From assembly GCF_001839655.2 (NCBI RefSeq), contig NZ_CP056087.1, forward strand, positions 4,712,001-4,776,000: a stretch of DNA of 64,000 nt. Reading direction: 5' to 3'. The position numbers and the translations under genes were made by a program. Source of the DNA: Pseudomonas argentinensis (GTDB taxonomy: Bacteria; Pseudomonadota; Gammaproteobacteria; Pseudomonadales; Pseudomonadaceae). The notes under the pieces were generated by a model. It saw only the letters and a list, made by a program, of their open reading frames with translations. It was not told the DNA's origin and did not search any database. Within the stretch, counting starts at the first letter, position 1; each line of letters begins with the position of its first letter. Below, in pieces: positions 8,675-17,012 of this stretch.

Positions 8675-9466
8675 ATGTATCTACTCGGGGAACAACCGGC
8701 CTACGCCGACCAACTGATCAGCCGCTTGCAGAGCATCCCCGGGAAACTACTCGACGGGCTCGACCCCTGCGGTGAGCCACTGCAGATCGAGCGCAGCGAA
8801 AACCTGGCGGGCGACCTGCCCAGCAACCAGCTGTTCATCATCGACAACGGCCTGCTGCACGCGCTGGTCGACGAACGCCCGCTGTTCTACCTGCAGGAAG
8901 GCGATCTGGTCGGGCTGCGCCAGGGCATCGACCTGCCGAGCTGCCGCTACACCAGCGACGAGCCGCTGACCCTGATCCCCTACTCGCGCAGCGACGTGTT
9001 CAAGCACATCTATGCCAGCGAACCGCGCCAGGAGCTGTTCATCCAGTACCTGGTGGGGCATACCGCACTGCTGTCCGATGCCCTGGCGCGCATCAAGCAG
9101 CCCGAGATCCGCCCTTCCACCGGCTTCAAGCATTTCGCCAAGGGCGATGCGCTGATCAACCAGGGCGACGAGGCCGACCACGTGTTCATCATCATCGACG
9201 GCCACGCCGAGGCGTTCGTCGATGGCGTGAAGGTCGGCGACGTGCAGAAGGACGAAATCTTCGGCGCCATGGCCGTGTTCACCCACGAGAAGCGCAGCGC
9301 CACGGTGCTGGCCAGCCAGGCCTGTACGGTGATGGTGATTCCCAAGGACCAGTTCCTCAGCCTGATGGAAAGCAACCCGCGCATCGCCCACAGCCTGGTG
9401 GAGAGCATGGCCAGGCGCATCGACCTGCTCAACAAGGAAATCACCGGTCTGCGCCAGCCTGGCTGA
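8675..9466 (+). CDS. cbpA: Cyclic nucleotide-binding domain protein, CbpA-like
   Basis: 263-residue cytoplasmic protein with a degenerate N-terminal cNMP-binding-like beta-roll (about 20–120). A clear C-terminal CNB domain (about 145–250) reads GDEADHVFIIIDGHAEAF, then GDVQKDEIFGAMAVF and KRSATVLAS; the FGAMAVF/RSAT pair is the phosphate-binding cassette. No DNA-binding helix-turn-helix follows, so it is not a Crp-type activator. It sits immediately upstream of prrF, the same place as P. aeruginosa cbpA (cAMP-binding protein A, Vfr-dependent). The symbol rests on family plus synteny. Confidence 0.8.
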   Translation: MYLLGEQPAYADQLISRLQSIPGKLLDGLDPCGEPLQIERSENLAGDLPSNQLFIIDNGLLHALVDERPLFYLQEGDLVGLRQGIDLPSCRYTSDEPLTLIPYSRSDVFKHIYASEPRQELFIQYLVGHTALLSDALARIKQPEIRPSTGFKHFAKGDALINQGDEADHVFIIIDGHAEAFVDGVKVGDVQKDEIFGAMAVFTHEKRSATVLASQACTVMVIPKDQFLSLMESNPRIAHSLVESMARRIDLLNKEITGLRQPG

Positions 9467-9484
9467 CAGGACGCAGTGTCACCG

Positions 9485-9515
9485 AGAACCCGGCCCCGTG
9501 CCGGGTTCTGCGTTT
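9485..9515 (+). terminator. Intrinsic terminator after the cbpA-like gene
   Basis: Perfect 10-bp stem AGAACCCGGC / GCCGGGTTCT with a 5-nt loop (9485–9509), then GCGTTT. It starts about 18 nt after the stop codon. The T-tract is short. Confidence 0.75.
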
Positions 9516-9571
9516 CAGGAGGCCGCAAATTGCTATGGCGACGATCGGTGAAAATAATTTCCAATCGCTGG

Positions 9572-9600
9572 TTGACTATGTAATGAGAATTGCTATTATT
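9572..9600 (+). promoter_or_regulatory. prrF promoter with overlapping Fur box
   Basis: TTGACT (9572–9577) and TATTAT (9594–9599) with a 16-bp spacer form a good sigma-70 promoter. The stretch 9582–9600, AATGAGAATTGCTATTATT, resembles the 19-bp Fur consensus (GATAATGATAATCATTATC) and covers the spacer and -10, so Fe-Fur would block RNA polymerase. Transcription should start near 9607. Confidence 0.88.
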
Positions 9601-9606
9601 TGCATC

Positions 9607-9720
9607 AGCTGATCGCGAGATCGGTCGATAAGCTCAAGAGCCCTAGGTCGGACTCTTCAGGTTATCTCCTCATCAGGCTAATCACGGTTATTGACCCGGC
9701 ACTTTGCCGGGTCTTTTTTT
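9607..9720 (+). ncRNA. prrF: PrrF iron-responsive small RNA
   Basis: Fur-repressed, Hfq-dependent regulatory RNA that spares iron by base-pairing with mRNAs of iron-containing proteins (known for P. aeruginosa PrrF1/PrrF2). Recognised by CGCGAGATC near the 5' end and by the core pairing segment TCTCCTCATCAGGCTAATCA at about 9665–9684, essentially identical to the PrrF core. It ends in a strong hairpin and T-run. Only one copy is present here, where P. aeruginosa has two in tandem. The 5' end is inferred from promoter spacing. Confidence 0.93.
9693..9720 (+). terminator. Intrinsic terminator of prrF
   Basis: 8-bp perfect stem GACCCGGC / GCCGGGTC with loop ACTTT (9693–9713), followed by seven T residues. 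It forms the 3' hairpin of the sRNA and doubles as the Hfq-type terminator. Confidence 0.92.
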
Positions 9721-9782
9721 GCACTGGTGAAAAGTGCGGCACCTCGCTCACTCCATCGAGCGGCGTCATGGCCAGCTGAGCC

Positions 9783-10973
9783 TCAGCCGCTCGGGTGGCC
9801 AGCGCGACGCTCCGCCCAGCGAGTGAAGCGTGAGGCCCCCGCTGCCAGCACGCCGCAGCTGAAGATGACCAGGGCCATGGGTACGGCGCTGCCATCATGC
9901 AGCATCCCGACCATGGAGGCCGCGCTCGCCGCGATGGTGAACTGCAGGCTACCCATCAGCGCCGATGCGCTGCCGGCGTGGCGCCCCTGGCCGGCCATCG
10001 CGCACGCAGAGGTGTTGGGCAGCAGAATGCCCAGCGAGGCGATGCAGCCGAACAACGGCACCATCAACGGCCACAGGGCCCGTGGCCCTGCCCACGCCAG
10101 CACCAGCAGCCCGGTTCCACAAGCCAGATAGAACCAGACGATGCGCCTGGCCCAGTAGGCGGGTCCGTGCCGTGACACCAGCCAGGCATTGACCTGGGCG
10201 GCAAGAATGAAGCCGGCGGCATTGGTGCCGAACAGCCAGCCATAGTGCTCGGCCGGTACACCGTAGAGTTCGATGAACACGAAGGGCGAGCCGGCGATGT
10301 AGGCGAACATGCCGGCAATCGCCAGGCCGCCGGTCAGGGCATGGCCGATGAAAGGCAGATCGCTGAACAGGCGCCGGTACTCCCTCAGGGCGCCGCTCAA
10401 GGGCGGCGGCTGAATGGCCGGATTCAGGGTTTCCGGCAGCCACCGGGCGAGAGCGAACAGGCAGGCGGCGCTGAACAGCGTCAGGCAGACGAAGATCGAC
10501 GGCCAGCCGAACAGGTTCAGCAGCAAGCCGCCGCCTACGGGCGCGAGAATCGGCGCCAGGCCCATCACCAGCATCAGTTGCGAGAACACCTTGGCAGAAC
10601 TGATCGGGTCGCACAGGTCGCGTACCACGGCGCGGGAGATCACCATGCCGGCGCAGCCACCCAGGGCCTGGACGAAACGGGCAGCGATCAGCCATTCCAG
10701 GCTCGGCGCCACGGCGCAGGCCAGGGACGCCAGGGTAAACAGCGAGACCCCGACCAGCAGCGGCATGCGCCGGCCGAAGCGGTCGGCCAGGGGCCCGTAG
10801 ACCAGTTGCCCGATGGCCAGGCCGGCGAAATAGGAGGCCAGCGAAAGCTGTACGTGTTCGGTGTCGGTAGCGAACGCCAGCGCCAGCGCGGGAAAGCTGG
10901 GCAGGTAGAAATCGATGGCCAGGGGGCCGAAGGCGCTGAGGGCGCCGAGGATCAGTAGCAGGCGAAGCGGCAT
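9783..10973 (-). CDS. Bcr/CflA family MFS multidrug exporter
   Basis: About 396 residues, 12 TM helices, H+-antiport drug export at the inner membrane. Family marks are AIDFYLPSFPAL in TM1, and the loop 2-3 motif GPLADRFGRRMPLL. The start MPLRLLLILGALSAFGPLAID at 10973 is preferred over the upstream ATG at 11078, because the extra 35 residues read through the promoter/operator region and have no counterpart in the family. Divergent from a TetR regulator, which probably represses it. The substrate is unknown; Bcr/CflA members export bicyclomycin, chloramphenicol or sulfonamides. Confidence 0.88.
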   Translation of the reverse strand: MPLRLLLILGALSAFGPLAIDFYLPSFPALALAFATDTEHVQLSLASYFAGLAIGQLVYGPLADRFGRRMPLLVGVSLFTLASLACAVAPSLEWLIAARFVQALGGCAGMVISRAVVRDLCDPISSAKVFSQLMLVMGLAPILAPVGGGLLLNLFGWPSIFVCLTLFSAACLFALARWLPETLNPAIQPPPLSGALREYRRLFSDLPFIGHALTGGLAIAGMFAYIAGSPFVFIELYGVPAEHYGWLFGTNAAGFILAAQVNAWLVSRHGPAYWARRIVWFYLACGTGLLVLAWAGPRALWPLMVPLFGCIASLGILLPNTSACAMAGQGRHAGSASALMGSLQFTIAASAASMVGMLHDGSAVPMALVIFSCGVLAAGASRFTRWAERRAGHPSG

Positions 10974-11047
10974 TGGCAGGATACTCGACAGGTGTCCCCC
11001 GCGGGCGGGAACGAGGGTGAGGCCTTGAAAGAAGTGGGCGCTGCCAA

Positions 11048-11069
11048 TTACATACAAGTTCGTCTGTAA
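11048..11069. promoter_or_regulatory. Candidate TetR operator between MFS exporter and its regulator
   Basis: TTACATAC-AAGTTC-GTCTGTAA is an imperfect inverted repeat (7 of 8 arm positions pair) in the A+T-rich divergent region. It resembles TtgR/AcrR-type operators (TTACA…TGTAA). It would overlap the exporter promoter and lie about 65 nt upstream of the regulator's ATG. Assignment is by position and symmetry. Confidence 0.55.
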
Positions 11070-11133
11070 AACAAACATCCACTATGAAAAATAATTACAC
11101 TCGCAGCTTCCTGAACCGATCGATCCCTGTCGT

Positions 11134-11754
11134 ATGCGCCGAACCAAAGAACAAGCGGAACAGACCCGCACCTCCATCCTGGCATCTGCCGAGATCCTGT
11201 TTCTGGAGAAAGGGGTTGCCCATACCAGCCTTGAGCACATCGCCAAGCACGCCGGCGTGACCCGCGGCGCGGTGTACTGGCACTTCCAGAACAAGGCCCA
11301 CCTGTTCCACGACATGCTCAGCCAGGTCCGCCTGCCGCCCGAGCAACTGGCCAGCCGGCTGCTCGAAGACGCCCAGGGGAACGGCCTGCAATCACTGCAC
11401 ACGCTGTGCGTGGAGGGGATCGCCGGGATCGCCGAGGACGAGCAGAAGCGGCGAATCTTCACCATCCTGCTGCACCGCTGCGAATTCACCGAGGAACTGC
11501 GCGAGGCCGAAGAACGCCACGAGGCGTTCATCAACCAGTTCATCGCCCTGTGCGAGACGATTTTCGCTCAGCCAGCCACCCAGTCACGCTTGCGCCCCGG
11601 TATGACCCCGCGCCTGGCCGCCCGTACCCTGCACGCGCTGATCGTCGGCATGCTCAGCGACTGGCTGCGCGACAACAGCCTGTTCGACCCGAAGCATGAC
11701 GGGCCGGTCATGATCGACGGCCTGTTCCGCGGCCTGATCAGTGACTGGTCTTAG
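11134..11754 (+). CDS. TetR/AcrR family transcriptional repressor
   Basis: 206 residues. The N-terminal TetR DNA-binding domain reads RTSILASAEILFLEKGVAHTS then IAKHAGVTRGAVYWHFQNKAHLF (about residues 11–58), very like AcrR/TtgR/SmeT. A larger helical ligand-binding domain follows (TetR_C_2-like, about 80–200). Divergently transcribed from the Bcr/CflA exporter, with a dyad between them, so local ligand-relieved repression of the pump is the likely role. Its 3' end overlaps the end of the convergent copZ-like gene by 17 bp. Confidence 0.9.
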   Translation: MRRTKEQAEQTRTSILASAEILFLEKGVAHTSLEHIAKHAGVTRGAVYWHFQNKAHLFHDMLSQVRLPPEQLASRLLEDAQGNGLQSLHTLCVEGIAGIAEDEQKRRIFTILLHRCEFTEELREAEERHEAFINQFIALCETIFAQPATQSRLRPGMTPRLAARTLHALIVGMLSDWLRDNSLFDPKHDGPVMIDGLFRGLISDWS

Positions 11755-11956
11755 CCGCCGGCACGGCCTCGGCCTTGTAACCCTCGTTGATAATCGCCTC
11801 GAGCACCTGATCCACCGGGTGGGTGGTCTGCACCTTCACCTCACCCGCCGTTAGATCGACCTGCACCTGCGCCGAGGCATCGATCGCCTGTACGGCCCCG
11901 GTGATCGCCCGTTCGCAATGCGCACACGTCATGCCGTCCACCTTGAATACCTGCAT
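11738..11956 (-). CDS. copZ: CopZ-type copper chaperone
   Basis: 72-residue heavy-metal-associated (HMA) domain with the Cu(I)-binding motif GMTCAHC near the N-terminus and the beta-alpha-beta-beta-alpha-beta length of Atx1/CopZ. It delivers or buffers Cu(I) in the cytoplasm for CopA. I chose ATG 11956 (MQVFKVDGMTC) over ATG 11962 because GAGGAG ends 6 nt before the former and directly abuts the latter. Driven by a CueR-type promoter at 11999–12029. Confidence 0.92.
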   Translation of the reverse strand: MQVFKVDGMTCAHCERAITGAVQAIDASAQVQVDLTAGEVKVQTTHPVDQVLEAIINEGYKAEAVPAAKTSH

Positions 11957-11998
11957 CGTCATCTCCTCTGCCCATGGGCATCGATTGGGGTGTGGGTG

Positions 11999-12029
11999 AG
12001 TATCGAGCTTGCCAGCGGGGCAAGGTCAA
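11999..12029 (-). promoter_or_regulatory. CueR-dependent promoter of copZ
   Basis: Reading leftward: TTGACC, a 19-bp spacer holding the dyad CTTGCC…GGCAAG, then GATACT. An over-long 19-bp spacer with a CCTTGCC/GGCAAG dyad is diagnostic of MerR-family Cu(I) promoters. It lies 43 nt upstream of the copZ start. Confidence 0.93.
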
Positions 12030-12096
12030 CAGGGTGCTTGTTGAACCCGCGAACCTCAGCCAAGCTCAGATCACTCAACCTTCCTATGGTCTGACC

Positions 12097-12483
12097 ATGA
12101 CGCGCCTGCTGTTCTCACTGTTTCTCGCCCTGCCCTTGCCGGCGCTTGCCCAGGTGCTGCCGTCGCACACCACCCTGGGCGATGGCTACGCCGTGCTGAT
12201 CATTTCCCGTGAACGCCTGGAGGTGGCCTCGCCGTGCGAGTTCGGCGTGTACCTGCAGGATCAGCTCGCCGCCCGCCTGTTCCAGGGGCAGTCGGTATCG
12301 TTCAACCTGCCGCCCGGCGACGTATCGGTTCGCCTGGGCATGATCGGCACGGAGAGCTGCCAGGCCGGTATCACGCCCCTCGACAGCCAGCGCTTGAGCC
12401 TGACTGCCGGCGAGATCCGCCGCTACCGCATCGGCCTGAGCCCTTCCGGGCCCTACCTGACCCCCGCGCCCTCCAGCCAGTGA
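12097..12483 (+). CDS. Small exported protein of unknown function in the copper locus
   Basis: 128 residues starting MTRLLFSLFLALPLPALAQ, a Sec signal peptide with cleavage after ALA. The mature part is about 110 residues, mostly beta by eye. It has two cysteines (SPCEFGVYLQ and TESCQAGIT) that could form a disulfide, and no Met/His-rich copper site. I do not recognise a family. I rejected the longer upstream start (11974) because it would read through the CueR promoter. It is divergent from copZ and precedes the copA promoter. A role in copper handling is suggested only by location. Confidence 0.75.
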   Translation: MTRLLFSLFLALPLPALAQVLPSHTTLGDGYAVLIISRERLEVASPCEFGVYLQDQLAARLFQGQSVSFNLPPGDVSVRLGMIGTESCQAGITPLDSQRLSLTAGEIRRYRIGLSPSGPYLTPAPSSQ

Positions 12484-12505
12484 TCCCGATAGAGCGCCCC
12501 GGGGC

Positions 12506-12536
12506 TTGACCTTGCCCATGTGGCAAGGTTGATCCT
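12506..12536 (+). promoter_or_regulatory. CueR-dependent promoter of copA
   Basis: TTGACC (12506–12511), a 19-bp spacer containing the perfect dyad CCTTGCC-CATGT-GGCAAGG (spanning from within the -35), and GATCCT (12531–12536). Same architecture as the copZ promoter. It is 32 nt upstream of the copA ATG. Confidence 0.94.
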
Positions 12537-12568
12537 GTGGGCGTCTGACTGGAATCACGGAGACAAGC

Positions 12569-14944
12569 ATGCCCACTTTCGATCTACCGATCAGCGGCAT
12601 GACCTGCGCCAGCTGCGCCGGCAGGGTCGAACGCGCCCTGCGCGGCGTGGTGCAGGTCAGCGACGCCCACGTCAACCTGGCCAGCGAGCAGGCCCGGGTG
12701 CAGGCGCCTGCCGAGCAACTGCCGGCGCTGGTGGCCGCGGTGCAGAAGGCCGGTTATGAAGTGCCGGGGCAACCCCTGGCCCTGGCCATCGCCGGCATGA
12801 CCTGCGCCAGCTGCGTGGGCCGCGTCGAGCGCGCCCTGGGCAGACAGCCCGGGGTGCTCTCGGTCAGCGTCAATCTGGCGACGGAGCGCGCCCGGCTGCA
12901 GGTGCTGCCCGGTACCGACACCCAGACCCTGCTAGAGGCGGTCGAGGCGGCGGGCTACTCGGCCAGCCCTGTGGCAGCCACTGCCGTGCAGGATGAGAGC
13001 CCTCTGGCTACCGAGCGCTGGCGCCTGGCGCTGGCCTTGCTGCTGGCAGCCCCACTGGTGCTGCCGATGCTGCTGGCCCCCTTTGGCGTGCACCTGATGC
13101 TGCCGGCCTGGGCGCAGTTCCTGCTGGCCACCCCGGTGCAGTTCGTGCTCGGCGCGCGCTTCTACCGCGCGGCCTGGCGGGCGCTGCGCAGCGGCGCCGG
13201 CAATATGGACCAATTGGTCGCCCTGGGTACCAGCGCCGGTTATGGTCTGAGCCTCTACCAATGGGCAATCACCCCGGCCGGGCACACGCCGCACCTGTAC
13301 TTCGAGGCCTCGGCGGTGATCATCGCCCTGATCCTGCTCGGCAAGTACCTGGAGAGCCGCGCCAAGCGCCAGACCACCGGCGCCATTCGCGCCTTGCAGG
13401 CGCTGCGCCCCGAGCAAGCGACGCGCTTGCACGAGGGTGTCGAACGGCAGGTGGCGGTCAACGCGCTGAACATCGGCGATCGGATCGTGGTCAGGCCCGG
13501 CGAGCGCTTCACGGTCGACGGCAAGGTGCTGGAAGGCAGCAGTCACGCCGACGAGGCGCTGATCAGCGGCGAGAGCCTGCCCCAGGCCAAGGCACCGGGT
13601 GATCGGGTGACCGCCGGGGCGATCAATGGCGAAGGCCGCCTGCTGATCGAGACCACGGCCCTGGGTGCGGAAACCGTGCTGTCGCGCATCATCCGCCTGG
13701 TCGAGGATGCCCAGGCAGCCAAGGCGCCGATCCAGAAACTGGTGGACCGGGTCAGCCAGGTGTTCGTGCCGGTGGTGTTGCTGATCGCCCTGCTGACCCT
13801 GATCACCTGGCTGGCCCTGGGTGCCGGTATCGAGCAGGCACTGCTCAACGCCGTGGCCGTACTGGTGATCGCCTGCCCCTGTGCCCTCGGCCTAGCCACG
13901 CCCACGGCGATCATGGCCGGTACCGGCGTGGCCGCCCGGCACGGCATCCTGATCAAGGATGCCGAAGCCCTGGAAGTCGCCCACGGCGTCCGCGTGGTGG
14001 CCTTCGACAAGACCGGCACCCTGACCTCCGGCACACCACGGATCGTCCATCTGCACAGCGTCGAGATCGCTGATCGCGAAGCGCTGCGCCTGGCCGGCAC
14101 GCTGCAGCAAGGCAGCGAGCATCCCCTGGCCAAGGCAGTGCTGCTGGGCTGCCAGGAGGCCGGCCTGGCCCTGGCCCCGCTCGGCGCCAGCCAGGCCCTG
14201 GCCGGTCGCGGCATCGCCGGGCAGGTGGAGGGGCGCACCCTGCAGCTCGGCAATCGTCGTCTACTGGCAGAAAGCGGCGCCGCCGAACCCGCCGAGCTGG
14301 CCGCGGCAGCCCGCAACTGGGAGGCCGAGGGCCGCACCCTGTCCTGGTTGATCGAACCGGGCGAAATGCCCCGGGTGCTGGCACTGTTCGCCTTTGGCGA
14401 CACCCTGAAGGATGGCGCCCGCGCAGCCATTGCCGCCCTCGCGGCGCGGCAGATCGACAGCCATCTGATCAGTGGCGACAATCCGGGCAGCGCGCAGGCC
14501 GTCGCCCGCCACCTGGCCATCCACTCGGTGCATGCCCAGGTGCTGCCGGCGGACAAGGCGCGTATCGTCAGCGAGCTGAAAGAACAGGGCGTGGTGGCCA
14601 TGGTCGGCGACGGCATCAACGACGCCCCGGCCCTGGCCGCAGCGGATGTCGGCATCGCCATGGGCGGCGGTACCGACGTGGCCATGCAGGCGGCGGGTAT
14701 CACGCTGATGCGCGGCGACCCGCGGCTGGTGCCCGCAGCCCTGGATATCGCCCGGCGTACCTACGCGAAGATCCGCCAGAACCTGTTCTGGGCGTTCATC
14801 TACAACCTGGTGGGTATTCCCCTGGCGGCCTCTGGGCTGCTCGACCCGATACTCGCCGGCGCCGCCATGGCGCTGTCGAGCGTCAGCGTGGTGAGCAACG
14901 CCCTGCTGCTGAAAACCTGGCGCCCCTGCCATTTCGAGGAATAA
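12569..14944 (+). CDS. copA: Cu(I)-exporting P1B-type ATPase CopA
   Basis: 791 residues; exports Cu(I) from cytoplasm to periplasm using ATP. It has two N-terminal HMA domains (GMTCASC at about 10–16 and 76–82), eight TM helices, the TGES-like actuator segment ISGES, the transmembrane copper site CPC (436–438, [13 protein letters not shown]), phosphorylation site DKTGT (Asp480), an HP motif in EHPLAK, and the hinge [10 protein letters not shown]. Length is normal. It is followed 4 nt later by cueR, so copA-cueR is probably one transcript under the CueR promoter. Confidence 0.97.
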   Translation: MPTFDLPISGMTCASCAGRVERALRGVVQVSDAHVNLASEQARVQAPAEQLPALVAAVQKAGYEVPGQPLALAIAGMTCASCVGRVERALGRQPGVLSVSVNLATERARLQVLPGTDTQTLLEAVEAAGYSASPVAATAVQDESPLATERWRLALALLLAAPLVLPMLLAPFGVHLMLPAWAQFLLATPVQFVLGARFYRAAWRALRSGAGNMDQLVALGTSAGYGLSLYQWAITPAGHTPHLYFEASAVIIALILLGKYLESRAKRQTTGAIRALQALRPEQATRLHEGVERQVAVNALNIGDRIVVRPGERFTVDGKVLEGSSHADEALISGESLPQAKAPGDRVTAGAINGEGRLLIETTALGAETVLSRIIRLVEDAQAAKAPIQKLVDRVSQVFVPVVLLIALLTLITWLALGAGIEQALLNAVAVLVIACPCALGLATPTAIMAGTGVAARHGILIKDAEALEVAHGVRVVAFDKTGTLTSGTPRIVHLHSVEIADREALRLAGTLQQGSEHPLAKAVLLGCQEAGLALAPLGASQALAGRGIAGQVEGRTLQLGNRRLLAESGAAEPAELAAAARNWEAEGRTLSWLIEPGEMPRVLALFAFGDTLKDGARAAIAALAARQIDSHLISGDNPGSAQAVARHLAIHSVHAQVLPADKARIVSELKEQGVVAMVGDGINDAPALAAADVGIAMGGGTDVAMQAAGITLMRGDPRLVPAALDIARRTYAKIRQNLFWAFIYNLVGIPLAASGLLDPILAGAAMALSSVSVVSNALLLKTWRPCHFEE

Positions 14945-14948
14945 CGCG

Positions 14949-15380
14949 ATGAATATCGGTCAGGCCGCCAAGCACACCGGGCTCAGCGCCAAGATGATCC
15001 GCTACTACGAAGCCATCGGCCTGCTGCCCAGCGCCGGACGCAGCGAAAGCGGCTATCGCCAGTACGGCGAGGATGACCTGCAACGCCTGCGCTTCATTCG
15101 CCGCGCCCGCGACCTGGGCTTTTCGCTCGCCGAGTCGGGCCGCCTGCTGGCGCTGTGGCACGACCGCGAGCGCGCCAGCGCCGATGTGAAGGCCCTGGCG
15201 GTGGAGCATATCGAGGCGCTCAACGGCAAGATCGCCGAGCTCGAAGCCCTGCGCGATACCCTGCAGACCCTGGTCGACCACTGCCAGGGCGACCACCGCC
15301 CCGACTGCCCGATCCTCGAGGATCTGCAGGCCGGCAGCAATTGCTGTCAGCCCGCGGCGACCCCCAGGGCCAGCCGCTGA
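14949..15380 (+). CDS. cueR: Cu(I)-responsive MerR-family regulator CueR
   Basis: 143 residues. N-terminal winged HTH MNIGQAAKHTGLSAKMIRYYE, then a dimerisation helix, then the metal loop HCQGDHRPDCP with Cys112 and Cys120, the same two positions that bind Cu(I) in E. coli CueR. The C-terminus carries an extra CC pair (NCCQ), common in these proteins. It activates copZ and copA by distorting their 19-bp spacers. The last 34 bp overlap the 3' end of the convergent HAD gene. Confidence 0.95.
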   Translation: MNIGQAAKHTGLSAKMIRYYEAIGLLPSAGRSESGYRQYGEDDLQRLRFIRRARDLGFSLAESGRLLALWHDRERASADVKALAVEHIEALNGKIAELEALRDTLQTLVDHCQGDHRPDCPILEDLQAGSNCCQPAATPRASR

Positions 15381-15952
15381 AGGGCCGCACAATCGGCGAC
15401 GAAATGATCGCTCAGCTCCGGCCAGGGATTGCTCGGCAGGTTGACCAGCACCGTGGCGGTACCGGCCGCACGGCCACAGGCCAGGTCGTGGCGGTGGTCA
15501 CCGACCATCACCATGTCCCGGGTTGCGACCTGCCAGCGATCGGCCAGGTGCAGCAGGCCACCGGGGTCGGGTTTGGGCGGCGCCTCGTCGCGGCCGAGGA
15601 TGTCGTCCGGCACGAAGCAATCGTCGAGGCCGATGGCCTGCAGGGTCAGCAGCGCCAGCTCCCGGGCATTGCGGGTGAGGATACCGAGGCGCAGGCCACG
15701 GGCGTGCAGGCCACGCACCAGGGCCACGGCGCCAGCAGCCGGGCGTGAGGCGATGGCCAGCTCGCGTTCGTGCTCGAGCAACCAGGCGTGCTTGGCCTCA
15801 GACACCTCCGGTGGCAAGGCGGCCAGGTGATGGAGGATGTCGTCGTCGGGCGGGATGTCCAGCGCCACGCGAATGGCGGCGAAATCGTGCACGGCAATGG
15901 TCAGGGTGCCGTCCATGTCGAAAACCCAATGGGTGTAGCGCTGCAGGCTCAT
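15347..15952 (-). CDS. HAD-family hydrolase (phosphoglycolate phosphatase-like)
   Basis: 201-residue HAD phosphatase: motif I FDMDGTLT (residues about 10–17), cap domain, motif II LTRN, motif III lysine near RDEAPPKPDP, and motif IV VMVGDHRHDL. Probably dephosphorylates a small metabolite in the cytoplasm; the substrate is not readable from sequence. I chose ATG 15952 (MSLQRYTHWVF) because GGAGGGG is placed about 5 nt upstream; a further ATG at 15970 lacks one. Convergent with and overlapping cueR. Confidence 0.88.
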   Translation of the reverse strand: MSLQRYTHWVFDMDGTLTIAVHDFAAIRVALDIPPDDDILHHLAALPPEVSEAKHAWLLEHERELAIASRPAAGAVALVRGLHARGLRLGILTRNARELALLTLQAIGLDDCFVPDDILGRDEAPPKPDPGGLLHLADRWQVATRDMVMVGDHRHDLACGRAAGTATVLVNLPSNPWPELSDHFVADCAALQRLALGVAAG

Positions 15953-16022
15953 CGCCCCTCCGGCAAGCATGGAATCGAGGCCGCAGCATAACTGCTCGCT
16001 AGCGGCTGATCACGGCCCCACC

Positions 16023-16892
16023 TCAGCGCCAGTCCTCGCGCAAACGGATCAACCCTTCCTGGGCCACCGAGGCGACCAGCTGGCCCTGGCGGTTGAATAC
16101 GCTGCCGCGCGAGAAGCCGCGGGCGTTGCCGGCCCAGGGGCTGTCCATGGCGTAGAGCAGCCAGTCGTCCATGCGCAGGTTGCCGTGGAACCAGATGGAG
16201 TGATCGAGGCTGGCCACCTGCATGAACTTCTGCCACACCGACACGCCGTGGGGCAGCATCGAGGTGGTCAGCAGGTTGAAATCCGAGGCGTAGCCCAGCA
16301 GGTACTTGTGGATGGCCGGTGTGTCGGGCAGCTCGCCATCGGCGCGGAACCACACGTACTTGGCCGGCTCGCTGACCTGGGGCGCGAACGGGTTGTCGAC
16401 GGTGACCGGACGAATCTCGATGGGTTTGTCGAACAGCACACGCTCGCGCACCCGCGGTGGCAGAGAGTCGGCCACCAGGCTGGCCAGTTCGGTTTCCGAA
16501 CGCAGCCCTTCGGGGCCCGGCACGTCGGGCATCTGCACCTGGTGGTGGAAGCCCTCTTCCTGATACTGGAACGAGGCGCTGCAGGTAAAGATCGCCTTGC
16601 CCTTCTGCACCGCCGTTACCCGGCGGGTGCTGAAGCTGCCGCCGTCACGCACCCGGTCGACCTGATAGACCACCGGCAAGGCGGCGTCGCCTGGGCGCAA
16701 AAAGTAGCCGTGCAGCGAATGCACATGGCGGTCGGCCTCGACCGTCTGGGTGGCCGCCGACACGCACTGGCCAAGCACCTGACCACCAAAGAGCTGGCGA
16801 AAGCCCAGATCCTGGCTGACGCCACGGAACAGGTTTTCCTCGATGGCTTCCAGACTCAGCAGTGCCACCAACTCTTGCAGGACTTGACTCAT
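16023..16892 (-). CDS. tesB: Acyl-CoA thioesterase II
   Basis: 289 residues, double hot-dog fold thioesterase hydrolysing medium/long acyl-CoA to free acid and CoA. Recognisable TesB features: the N-terminal LEAIEENLFRGVSQDLGFRQLFGGQVLGQ, HSLHGYFLRPGD (first hot-dog), and the C-terminal LDHSIWFHGNLRMDDWLLY (second hot-dog, catalytic Asp region), ending with GLIRLRE. Length is typical of TesB (about 286). Monocistronic on the minus strand; a GNAT gene lies upstream. Confidence 0.95.
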   Translation of the reverse strand: MSQVLQELVALLSLEAIEENLFRGVSQDLGFRQLFGGQVLGQCVSAATQTVEADRHVHSLHGYFLRPGDAALPVVYQVDRVRDGGSFSTRRVTAVQKGKAIFTCSASFQYQEEGFHHQVQMPDVPGPEGLRSETELASLVADSLPPRVRERVLFDKPIEIRPVTVDNPFAPQVSEPAKYVWFRADGELPDTPAIHKYLLGYASDFNLLTTSMLPHGVSVWQKFMQVASLDHSIWFHGNLRMDDWLLYAMDSPWAGNARGFSRGSVFNRQGQLVASVAQEGLIRLREDWR

Positions 16893-17012
16893 AACGGTTC
16901 TCCACGAGCCCTACCCAGGGCAATGCTGCGAACCGCGCGGGCTGCGCGGACGGTGAATGGTAATGCCTTTGCCGGCGCTCAGGAATCGCGCCGTGGTGTC
17001 ACTGACGACAGG

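Noticed and set aside
11974..12096. N-terminal extension of the small exported copper-locus protein
   Set aside because: It would read through the copZ CueR promoter and place 41 residues before an evident signal peptide, so the start at 12097 is used.
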